A DNA stretch of 20,640 nucleotides from a virus. The notes under the pieces were generated by a model that had not been told where the DNA came from, made no database searches, and worked only from the letters and a program-made list of their open reading frames with translations. This document shows, in pieces, positions 15,047 through 20,640 of the stretch. Position 1 is the stretch's first letter. The number at the start of each line of letters is the position of its first letter. The position numbers and the translations under genes were made by a program. The stretch lies in IMG/VR virus record IMGVR_UViG_3300027298_000014, positions 1-20,640 of that record. One strand, written 5' to 3'.

Positions 15047-15549
15047 TAATATATAGCACTAACGTTGGTAGTTGCTCCACCAATGCCAAATGGATTAGTG
15101 CTTGTTGAATATCTCCAAAGCGTAGAGTTTACACTAGTCCAACCTGAAGAGCTACCGAAATTAGTTCCTCCTATAATCAAAGTGTTCCAAGTTGGTTTAC
15201 TTATAGCAAAATAAAAGTATATTTTATTACCTTGCCAATATAAAGCATCTACTGCTTGAGAATTAAACTGACCACCAGGATAATTAATACTCCCGAAAGT
15301 ACCAAAAACATGAATAGAAGAATTGTTAGCGTACCCAAAAGCAGTGCTAGAATAATACTGACCTTGCCCAACCTGCATATTGCTATTATAATTATAACTA
15401 GGTGCTCCACTATAGCCATAAAATTCTTGCATACCATCCGGTGCACTTTTGCTCGCGGCTGCCGATAAAGTTCTAAGAGAACTGCTAGAGTTACTTAACT
15501 CCGCTTTTATTTGGCTAATTGATATAGAGCCACTGCTTTGTAATGCCAT
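15046..15549 (-). CDS. Small tail/virion protein with LQSSG N-terminus
   Basis: The product has 167 residues. It begins MALQSSGSISISQIKAELSN, then SLRTLSAAASKSAPDGMQEF and YGYSG. The LQSSG-x-IS-x-x-x-I-x-x-E-L start followed by a x-x-M-x-EFYGYS segment is a recurring N-terminus of small phage tail and baseplate-associated proteins. The rest is rich in S, G, N, Y and W (for example YYSSTAFGYANNSSIHVFGT and GGTNFGSSSGWTSVNSTLWR) and looks like a beta-sandwich that could bind a surface ligand. The start is immediately after the preceding gene's stop with no gap. Role (inference): minor tail or receptor-contact protein. Confidence 0.8.
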   Translation of the reverse strand: MALQSSGSISISQIKAELSNSSSSLRTLSAAASKSAPDGMQEFYGYSGAPSYNYNSNMQVGQGQYYSSTAFGYANNSSIHVFGTFGSINYPGGQFNSQAVDALYWQGNKIYFYFAISKPTWNTLIIGGTNFGSSSGWTSVNSTLWRYSTSTNPFGIGGATTNVSAIY

Positions 15550-15897
15550 TTATGATTCTAATATTACAAGTATTTCAGTTGGTGAAACTTTTTCGTTAAC
15601 TAACTTAGCTACTTCAGCTTCATAAGCCGCTTTCATATCTGGACCTATTATTTTAAATATCCACGCCTTAACTATGTCATTAGTTAAATTATCTTTTTCT
15701 TCAAAGTTAGAAAGATCATTTATAGGTAATACAGTTTTCCTAACTATACTATCTAAAATGCCATCACTATTTGTCCCGGTTAATGTCCATATAACACCAT
15801 AAACAACATTACTTTTAGTTATAGGTGAAGAACTGAAATCTGTGTGACTAGTATACACTTGCAGTGTCTTGCAGTCCCAATTATAAGTTATTGCCAT
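15550..15897 (-). CDS. DUF7936-like virion-associated protein
   Basis: The product has 115 residues. It starts MAITYNWDCKTLQVYTSHTD, continues VVYGVIWTLTGTNSD, and ends with a helical segment (LTNDIVKAWIFKIIGPDMKAA, then YEAEVAKLVNEKVSPTE). The layout is MAIT-x-x-W, a V-x-W-x-L-x-G-T-x strand, then a helix with V-x-x-W-(11-12 residues)-YE-x-x-V-A-x-x-x-x-x-x-x-x-P. It matches small proteins I know from cyanophage and pelagiphage structural regions (DUF7936-type, by recall). It lies one base after the S74 fibre stop. Function is unknown beyond association with tail genes. Confidence 0.7.
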   Translation of the reverse strand: MAITYNWDCKTLQVYTSHTDFSSSPITKSNVVYGVIWTLTGTNSDGILDSIVRKTVLPINDLSNFEEKDNLTNDIVKAWIFKIIGPDMKAAYEAEVAKLVNEKVSPTEILVILES

Positions 15898-15898
15898 A

Positions 15899-18800
15899 TT
15901 ATTTGTTTTTTAATTCGTCTATTTGTTTTTGTAAATCTTTTATACCTTCTATAAGTAATGGTACTATTTTTTTGTAATCAACAGCTTTATAACCGTCTTC
16001 TCTTGTTTCAACAACTTCTGGTAGCACCTCCTCGATTTCTTGAGCTATAACACCTACATCATGCCCTTTATATAATTCTTGGTTATCGTTCCAATCAAAC
16101 TCGTATCCACCTATTTGTTTTATTTTTTCACTGGCATTTGTTATTGGCTTTATATTATCTTTTAATCTTCTATCAGATGATTCAGAAGCTACTATATCAC
16201 CTTTAACATGTAAGCTGTTTGTAGATGATTTTACCCAAAGCATTTTTGAATCGTAGTTTGTGGGCGAAGCTGTGACAAATTTTCTTATTACAAATGACAT
16301 ACCTGGATAATCCCCATCTGTTCTTGGAGCTTCAGGGACGTCTAAAAAGAATGTCTTCATGTACTCATTAACGTGTAATCTTCCAGACACTGCTGTTCTA
16401 GAACCACTATTCTCGTTGAATATAATGTTCATACCACCAGAATAATTAGCTGAAGCTGTAACGCCGTTTGCTGATTGATTAGGTATTATTAAACCAGCAC
16501 CATTCAATTTCATTATTTGTTTTGAATACTGACCGTCTTGTCCTAATTGATAGCTAGCATTTAAATCAAAATAATTGGATCCACCTGCATTAGTCGTAGT
16601 TCCACCTGTCATTAATATTCTATGATGATAATCACTTGATGAGTTTAATGATATACCAGCGCCATATGCGTTAGTTGTATCTGTATTTTTAAATCTACAA
16701 GCTATAAAATCTCCACTTCCAAAAGATCCTTTTATTAAAGCAGTACCAGTAACTTCTAGATTTCCTGCGAATGTTCCTCCAGCGGCTTCTAAGTCGCCTT
16801 TAAATTTAGCGTTACCACCTATTACACTAAACTTAGGTGTATATATATTACCATTTGTTAGATTTATTATAGAACCGGCTGTGCTGTAATCTCCAGATAC
16901 AGAACCGTAGTTTCCACTTTGTATCTGCCCTGTAGTTATATTACTACCATTTATAGTTGTACTACCACTTGTTGACAATGAATTAAACGTTACTACTTGA
17001 TTAAAAGCAAAAGCTTTAATTGCATTAGCAGCGAATGTAACATCACCATATCCACTTCCAGCGGTTGATTCAATTGCGGTGTAAGCAATAGTCCAATATT
17101 GATTACTTGCGGTTCCAGCATACATCAACGGTGATTCATATGCCCAATTTGTTGGTAATGTGTTAGCGGATGTTGAATTAAATCTAGCATCACTAAATCT
17201 AAAACCGCCCGTTATATTAGATGGTGCCGTAGGCGCTGTTGATTGGCCTTGATAATACCATAATATACCAGTGAATGTTCTTTTCCCATCATCTCCATCA
17301 CTACCGTCCGCACCGTCACTACCGTCTGCTCCATCACTACCATTAGATCCATTAGCTCCATCTGATCCATTAGTACCATTAGTACCATTAATACCTGCAT
17401 CTCCTTGTGGTCCTTCCGGTCCTTGTGCACCATCTGCACCATCTGCTCCATCCGCTCCATCTGCTCCATTACTACCATTAGTACCATTAGTACCGTTACT
17501 TCCGGCTGCTCCTGCTGCTCCTACTGCACCAGTGTCACCTGTTATTTGAGCAAAAACTAATCCAGTTACACTATCACCATCAGCCCAAGCTGTAGACGCT
17601 TGTTTTATAGCAAAAAAGTTTTGTGAACCTCCTTTAGTTGTTGATGCATTTGTTCCACTTGAATCGTCTGCATATATAACAGTGCTTACGAATGTTGTTG
17701 GCACATTGCTTAAATCTCCAAATGATACTGTTCCTATATTGGCATTTTTTATACGTACAACACCATTAGCAACTTCAAAAGGGGATTCAGCTGCTGTTCC
17801 ATTATATATTTTAAAGCTATCAGCAGAGAAACTTACTTCAGAAGATGTATCATCAGCAAAGAAATTCATACTAGCTATGTTACCATTAGCATCGACTTTT
17901 AAACCGTATGATGCAGATATAGTACCGTCTATGTTAGCTATGGCTTGTGCTGTTTGATCTACAGCAGCGTATATACCTAAAAATGTTAAAGCAGTATTAT
18001 CTGCTAAACTTTCAGCTTTGGATAATGTTAAAGTTGTTCCACTTATAGAAGCTACAGAAGTTCCAACAGTTAATCCAGTACCTTTTACCACAAGACCTGG
18101 CCTTATCGTTCCAGATACATTATCTATAGAGACTGTAGCTGTACCTGTAAATGTTACCGTTTCACCATCTGAAATAGTTATTTTTGTATCTAAAGTTACA
18201 GATGTACCACTTAATGCTTTTACTCTAACTGAAGAAGCGGTTGATATATAGTTACCAGTTACAAATTGTCCAATCTCTATACTAGAATTAGCTGCGGTTA
18301 TAACTAAATCTTCAGAGCTAGCAACATTTCCGTCTACAGTAGCTGTTGTAGTTGTGTTTGTAGCACCATCAACAATAGCTGTTGCTTGTGTAGATTGTGA
18401 ACCATCTGTTGAATCAATACCTAATACAGCAGATAATGTATCAAGATTACTTGCTTCTGCATAATCAGTTGTATTTTCTGTACTCATTACAGAATTAGCA
18501 AAGGAAGTAGACAACGAAGTTAAATTACCGTTAGCATCAAACGTACCTATATTTGATTGAAGCTTTGTAACTAACCCTGCTGATGCTGTTTCTGCGTTTG
18601 ACTGCGCTGTAGATATAGTACTGTTAATAGCACCTGACACTCCGTTGACATCGCCATTGCTGTCGAATGTAAATTGTGTTTCAAGTTTATCAAGATCAGT
18701 AGCTACGGCACCTGCGGCTGTTGACGATGCTGTTGTGATGCTTGTTGCAAGTGCATCTGCGGTTCCTGTTATACCACCTTCTGTATCAAATGTAAATTGT

Positions 18801-19570
18801 GTCTGTAATTCGTCAATTAATGCAGCTTCTGCGCCTAAAGAGTTAGATAATGTTGTAACAGACTGAGAAACATTAGAAATAGACGTAGAATTAGTGATAA
18901 TTCTGTCATCTGACGTTAATGTCCACACATTTGGTGTTCCGGAAATTAAAACATAGACCTTATTATCGTCATTTGTGTCGTACCATACTGAACCTACAGC
19001 ATTTGTTACAGCTGGAGCATCATCTTGTCTGAATACATCAGGTTTTCCTGCAACTGTAGACGTTAATGTGTTCACTGATGTCGTTGTAGCAAACCTATCT
19101 GATGCTGTAGTAGTGATTACATCATTAGCAAACGCTTCAGACAGCGAGGTTAAGTTACCACTTGCATCGAAAGTACCGAAACTAGAGCCTAAATTAGTTA
19201 CATAAGCTGATTCTGCGAATTTAGCGTTGTTAGTTGTTGTAAATACTTGGTTAGCGAAGCTCTGTGACAAGCTAGTTAAGTTACCACTTGAATCAACAGC
19301 GCCAAAACTGGATGCTAAGTTCAGTGAATACAAGGTACTTGCTTCTATATCAGAGATATTTACGTCTACTTTTTGACTAATTTGAGCAAAACTGTATAAC
19401 TGATCGTCTGTTATTTGAAAACTAGCAAAATAACCTGCTAGATCACTTAATTTGTAAGATTTAGTAATAAAGTTGTCAATGCCGTTTATTGTGTTCTGGT
19501 ATTCGGAACCTACTAATAGATCATTATCATTAGGTGATGTATCTTTAATATATGATGATATTCTAGCCAT
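15899..19570 (-). CDS. Giant tail fibre: tail-tip-like part, collagen-like stretch, S74 chaperone end
   Basis: The product has 1223 residues. The N-terminal anchor MARISSYIKDTSPNDNDLLV matches the 232-residue fibre. Imperfect repeats follow (FGTFDASGNLTSLSEAFAN-type), interrupted at about 175-230 by FRQDDAPAVTNAVGSVWYDT, a segment seen in tail-tip proteins. At about 540-620, GLKVDANGNIASMNFFADD and AESPFEVANGVVRIKNANI resemble the domain after the core of lambda J-type tip proteins. About 28 Gly-X-Y triplets (residues about 677-762) form a collagen-like rod. The C-terminus is a peptidase S74 intramolecular chaperone: SDRRLKDNI with the expected self-cleavage between S1132 and D1133, and a coiled end (IEGIKDLQKQIDELKNK). 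The chaperone trimerises the fibre and is then cut off (family knowledge). It is the only S74 protein visible here. Confidence 0.95.
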   Translation of the reverse strand: MARISSYIKDTSPNDNDLLVGSEYQNTINGIDNFITKSYKLSDLAGYFASFQITDDQLYSFAQISQKVDVNISDIEASTLYSLNLASSFGAVDSSGNLTSLSQSFANQVFTTTNNAKFAESAYVTNLGSSFGTFDASGNLTSLSEAFANDVITTTASDRFATTTSVNTLTSTVAGKPDVFRQDDAPAVTNAVGSVWYDTNDDNKVYVLISGTPNVWTLTSDDRIITNSTSISNVSQSVTTLSNSLGAEAALIDELQTQFTFDTEGGITGTADALATSITTASSTAAGAVATDLDKLETQFTFDSNGDVNGVSGAINSTISTAQSNAETASAGLVTKLQSNIGTFDANGNLTSLSTSFANSVMSTENTTDYAEASNLDTLSAVLGIDSTDGSQSTQATAIVDGATNTTTTATVDGNVASSEDLVITAANSSIEIGQFVTGNYISTASSVRVKALSGTSVTLDTKITISDGETVTFTGTATVSIDNVSGTIRPGLVVKGTGLTVGTSVASISGTTLTLSKAESLADNTALTFLGIYAAVDQTAQAIANIDGTISASYGLKVDANGNIASMNFFADDTSSEVSFSADSFKIYNGTAAESPFEVANGVVRIKNANIGTVSFGDLSNVPTTFVSTVIYADDSSGTNASTTKGGSQNFFAIKQASTAWADGDSVTGLVFAQITGDTGAVGAAGAAGSNGTNGTNGSNGADGADGADGADGAQGPEGPQGDAGINGTNGTNGSDGANGSNGSDGADGSDGADGSDGDDGKRTFTGILWYYQGQSTAPTAPSNITGGFRFSDARFNSTSANTLPTNWAYESPLMYAGTASNQYWTIAYTAIESTAGSGYGDVTFAANAIKAFAFNQVVTFNSLSTSGSTTINGSNITTGQIQSGNYGSVSGDYSTAGSIINLTNGNIYTPKFSVIGGNAKFKGDLEAAGGTFAGNLEVTGTALIKGSFGSGDFIACRFKNTDTTNAYGAGISLNSSSDYHHRILMTGGTTTNAGGSNYFDLNASYQLGQDGQYSKQIMKLNGAGLIIPNQSANGVTASANYSGGMNIIFNENSGSRTAVSGRLHVNEYMKTFFLDVPEAPRTDGDYPGMSFVIRKFVTASPTNYDSKMLWVKSSTNSLHVKGDIVASESSDRRLKDNIKPITNASEKIKQIGGYEFDWNDNQELYKGHDVGVIAQEIEEVLPEVVETREDGYKAVDYKKIVPLLIEGIKDLQKQIDELKNK
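17285..17542 (-). repeat. Collagen-like Gly-X-Y coding repeat
   Basis: About 28 consecutive Gly-X-Y triplets are encoded here, dominated by GAD, GSD, GTN and GSN, with GPEGPQGDA in the middle. At the DNA level it is a run of near-identical 9-base units, prone to slippage length change. X and Y are acidic or polar, with proline limited to GPEGPQ, as in phage collagen-like rods. Confidence 0.85.
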
Positions 19571-19598
19571 GTGTTATATTGTTATAGGGTGTAGTTTA

Positions 19599-19832
19599 TT
19601 AACCTACCTCTCCTCTTGTGTGTGTTGCTCTGTTATAAGCCGTGGTAGTTCTTGTGATAGAACCACCTGGAGTATGGTGTAAGTCTGAGTCAGATCTCTG
19701 TCCGATGCGCTGATTCTCAGCTTTTCTTTTCTTACGCTTAGTAGTCATTGCTGCTGCTTTGTCTCTAGAACGCTTTGCTCTTAGTGCTGCAGGTGATAAT
19801 CCTTGGGAATTACCCGGTTGTTTTCTTGCCAT
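19599..19832 (-). CDS. Small very basic protein
   Basis: The product has 77 residues. It begins MARKQPGNSQGLSPAALRAK, followed by RSRDKAAAMTTKRKKRKAEN and a polar tail ending THTRGEVG. The first 45 residues are an Arg/Lys-rich, alanine-containing helix typical of nucleic-acid-binding peptides. The rest is Ser/Thr/His/Gly-rich and probably disordered. It is the first clear gene of the leftward block, 28 bases before the giant fibre. There is no Shine-Dalgarno sequence upstream. Function is unknown; DNA- or RNA-binding is inferred from composition only. Confidence 0.72.
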   Translation of the reverse strand: MARKQPGNSQGLSPAALRAKRSRDKAAAMTTKRKKRKAENQRIGQRSDSDLHHTPGGSITRTTTAYNRATHTRGEVG

Positions 19833-19930
19833 AGTGTAATAATCACTTAAAAGAGTGGTTTATTAAAAGTGTGACATAAGCCTGTTACTATATATACTTT
19901 AACAGCTAGTGTCACTGTTTTGAAAAGTGT

Positions 19931-19938
19931 TATAAATA
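19931..19938 (+). promoter_or_regulatory. TATAAATA, candidate late-type promoter element
   Basis: This is an exact TATAAATA on the plus strand just upstream of the GGAGTA/TACTCC inverted repeat. It would drive rightward transcription about 200 bases ahead of the first mini-ORF. The word alone is weak evidence in A/T-rich DNA. Confidence 0.2.
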
Positions 19939-19957
19939 GAGGAGTATAGTGTTGCCC

Positions 19958-20065
19958 CTACTCCCCTCGTACCGGTGCTGTAACGCAAACCGAAATGATT
20001 TGACCGGGCCCCACCTGTTTATGACGTTTCGCCATGAAGTTTTTGGGTTTTACCTGTTCACACAT
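19958..20065 (-). CDS. Candidate 35-residue basic protein in GC-rich island
   Basis: An ATG at 20065 opens 35 codons ending at TAG (19958). An in-frame internal ATG at 20035 would give 25 residues starting MAKRHKQVGPGQ. The full form begins MCEQVKPKNFMAKRHKQVGP and ends with the hydrophobic stretch IISVCVTAPV and RGE. The ORF coincides with the GC-rich island, and its codons (CCC, GGG, CCG, CGA) are unlike those of the A/T-rich neighbours. It may be a transferred mini-gene, a leader peptide, or chance coding over a structured DNA or RNA element. It lies upstream of, and in the same direction as, the leftward gene block. Confidence 0.28.
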   Translation of the reverse strand: MCEQVKPKNFMAKRHKQVGPGQIISVCVTAPVRGE

Positions 20066-20140
20066 GTTACAACAACTAACTTTTGTATACATTTGTAATA
20101 TTATATTGTCGTTTTTATTACAGACTCACTACGACACTAT

Positions 20141-20167
20141 ATGGATAATATAAATGTAAGTAATTAA
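20141..20167 (+). CDS. Mini-ORF MDNINVSN (leader-peptide-like)
   Basis: ATG to TAA, eight codons, encoding MDNINVSN. On its own it would be ignored. It is listed because a second mini-ORF 130 bases downstream encodes the near-copy MDNTNVTNNNK, and the DNA around both starts with the same ATGGATAATA. Translation is not demonstrated; both could instead be one duplicated regulatory DNA word. Confidence 0.2.
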   Translation: MDNINVSN

Positions 20168-20270
20168 GTAATTTAATTCAACAGTGAGAGACAGTGTGGT
20201 ATACATACTAACAATTAATAATCACTAAACAAATATACTACTTTTAATTACAAACAGAATACGAATAAAA

Positions 20271-20306
20271 ATGGATAATACTAATGTAACTAATAATAAT
20301 AAATAA
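20271..20306 (+). CDS. Mini-ORF MDNTNVTNNNK (leader-peptide-like)
   Basis: ATG to TAA, eleven codons, encoding MDNTNVTNNNK. The stop lies seven bases before the ATG of the 75-residue gene, the position of a translational leader. The A-rich leader (GAATAAAA before ATG) is like that of real starts in this window. It parallels the mini-ORF at 20141-20167. Confidence 0.25.
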   Translation: MDNTNVTNNNK

Positions 20307-20313
20307 TAATAAT

Positions 20314-20541
20314 ATGAGTAATTTAAAATCAAAAAGATTTGTCATCAGACAGTCACTAATCGGAAAAAATGTAACAGTAGAATTTACTAACAAAAAAGGT
20401 GTCACGCACACTTACAATCATGATAAAGCGTACAATATCATGAAAGCAAACTTAGAAAAAATGGCTTGCTTCATAAAGTACAAATCATACACTGCAACTA
20501 ATAATATTCCAGTAGTGTTAAGAAATGTAGACATAGCATAG
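20314..20541 (+). CDS. Unknown 75-residue protein, rightward
   Basis: The product has 75 residues, is lysine-rich and soluble. It begins MSNLKSKRFVIRQSLIGKNV, then TVEFTNKKGVTHTYNHDKAY, and ends NIPVVLRNVDIA. The predicted pattern is beta strands around a short helix (AYNIMKANLEKMACF), which could be a small nucleic-acid- or protein-binding fold; no family is recognised. It is the only clear plus-strand gene and is divergent from the virion block, so it is probably expressed at a different (perhaps early) time. It is preceded by the mini-ORF pair and followed by the tRNA-like element. Confidence 0.7.
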   Translation: MSNLKSKRFVIRQSLIGKNVTVEFTNKKGVTHTYNHDKAYNIMKANLEKMACFIKYKSYTATNNIPVVLRNVDIA

Positions 20542-20599
20542 CTAACTACCACTTTAAGTTCCACTTGTTTCTATAAGTATAAAAATGCGAATGAGTAAA

Positions 20600-20640
20600 T
20601 GACATAATGGTTTATGTGAGTTCGATTCTCACCATGTCAA
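20600..20640 (+). other. tRNA 3'-end-like element (acceptor stem plus T-arm)
   Basis: GTGAG-TTCGATT-CTCAC (20616-20632) is a perfect 5-bp T-arm with the canonical TTCGATT loop. It is followed after one base by ATGTCA and A (20634-20640), which could be the acceptor 3' strand and discriminator. TGACAT at 20600-20605 pairs with ATGTCA. Only ten bases separate the 5' strand from the T-arm, so D and anticodon arms are missing, and I find no suitable 5' half within a normal tRNA length. It may be a phage attachment core copied from a host tRNA 3' end, a decayed tRNA, or part of a split or permuted RNA. The window ends here, so a CCA cannot be seen. Confidence 0.4.

Larger units (their letters stand above)
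19833..20313. promoter_or_regulatory. Divergent intergenic control region
   Basis: About 480 bases separate leftward and rightward genes, by far the largest gap in the window. Contents: a GC-rich island (about 19951-20035, roughly 55% G+C by hand count against an A/T-rich surround); TATAAATA on the plus strand at 19931-19938; a GGAGTA/TACTCC inverted repeat (19941-19946 and 19959-19964, loop 12); TACATTTG at 20088-20095, matching the Bacteroidota -7 pattern TAnnTTTG but with no clear TTG at -33; an 11-base direct repeat TAATAATCACT at 19837-19847 and 20216-20226; and two mini-ORFs. Promoters for both directions should lie here, but I cannot fix their positions. Confidence 0.6.

Noticed and set aside
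17285-17542. CRISPR-like or minisatellite array
   Set aside because: The repeat is in-frame Gly-X-Y coding sequence without unique spacers.
17271-17549. Plus-strand 92-codon proline/serine-rich ORF and the overlapping minus-frame Met-rich ORF at 17212-17487
   Set aside because: Both are frame shadows of the collagen-like Gly-X-Y repeat of the 1223-residue fibre; the periodic composition keeps other frames open.
19901-19919. Rho-independent terminator AACAG...CTGTT
   Set aside because: The stem is only five base pairs and A/T-rich, followed by a short TTTT only on the plus strand where no gene ends.
20088-20095. Bacteroidota-type promoter (TACATTTG)
   Set aside because: The -7 pattern fits but no TTG lies at the expected -33 distance, so it is mentioned only as part of the control region.
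20560-20640. Complete tRNA gene ending at the right edge
   Set aside because: No 5' acceptor strand, D-arm or anticodon arm can be placed at normal tRNA spacing; only the T-arm and acceptor 3' strand fit.

Overview
This window is the late, virion-side part of a tailed bacteriophage genome, most likely a marine phage. It is A+T-rich and almost completely coding. One long block of genes runs on the minus strand, with stops and starts that overlap or sit a few bases apart. Most products are recognisable phage fibre, tail and lysis proteins. The fibre modules (NVGIGTTSP repeats, NLYYTDAR, the LNTLNELAAALGDDPNFATT-type module, LQSSG..S N-termini) are those I associate with uncultured marine phages, cyanophages and pelagiphages. 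None of the starts I inspected has a recognisable Shine-Dalgarno sequence. The leaders are A/T-rich instead, which fits a Bacteroidota host. That host call is an inference.

Layout in transcription order (right to left). The block begins at about 19832, or at about 20065 if a 35-codon GC-rich ORF is real. First come a small, very basic protein (19599-19832) and a 1223-residue fibre (15899-19570) with a collagen-like stretch and a self-cleaving S74 chaperone end. Two small virion-type proteins (15550-15897, 15046-15549) follow. After a 48-bp gap holding a palindrome and a perfect TATAAATA comes a 97-residue unknown. A phage chaperonin pair follows, with GroEL ahead of GroES, the reverse of the usual bacterial order. 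It is chained by ATGA overlaps to a winged-helix protein, a 53-residue protein, a small HEXXH protein and a 112-residue disordered protein. Then come a 340-residue disordered protein, an 82-residue protein and a 3TM-type holin (9841-10302).

From 9837 down to base 1 the window is an array of fibre genes: 232, 334, 1066, 987 and at least 508 residues, the last running off the left edge. A tail-assembly-chaperone-like gene (4619-4906) and a 34-codon micro-gene (1528-1632) sit between the big fibres.

To the right of 19832 lies a roughly 480-bp control region between divergent transcription units. It holds a GC-rich island and two tiny look-alike ORFs (MDNINVSN and MDNTNVTNNNK). They precede a plus-strand 75-residue unknown gene (20314-20541). 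The last 40 bases look like the acceptor stem and T-arm of a tRNA without room for the D and anticodon arms.

How the genes may work together: the fibres and small tail proteins build the adsorption apparatus; the S74 domain, the assembly-chaperone-like protein and the GroEL/GroES pair would handle folding of these large beta-rich proteins; the holin times lysis. The least explained part is the 10302-14997 module, where the chaperonins are coupled to a winged-helix protein, a HEXXH protein and a set of proteins sharing a KGSPFK-type N-terminus.
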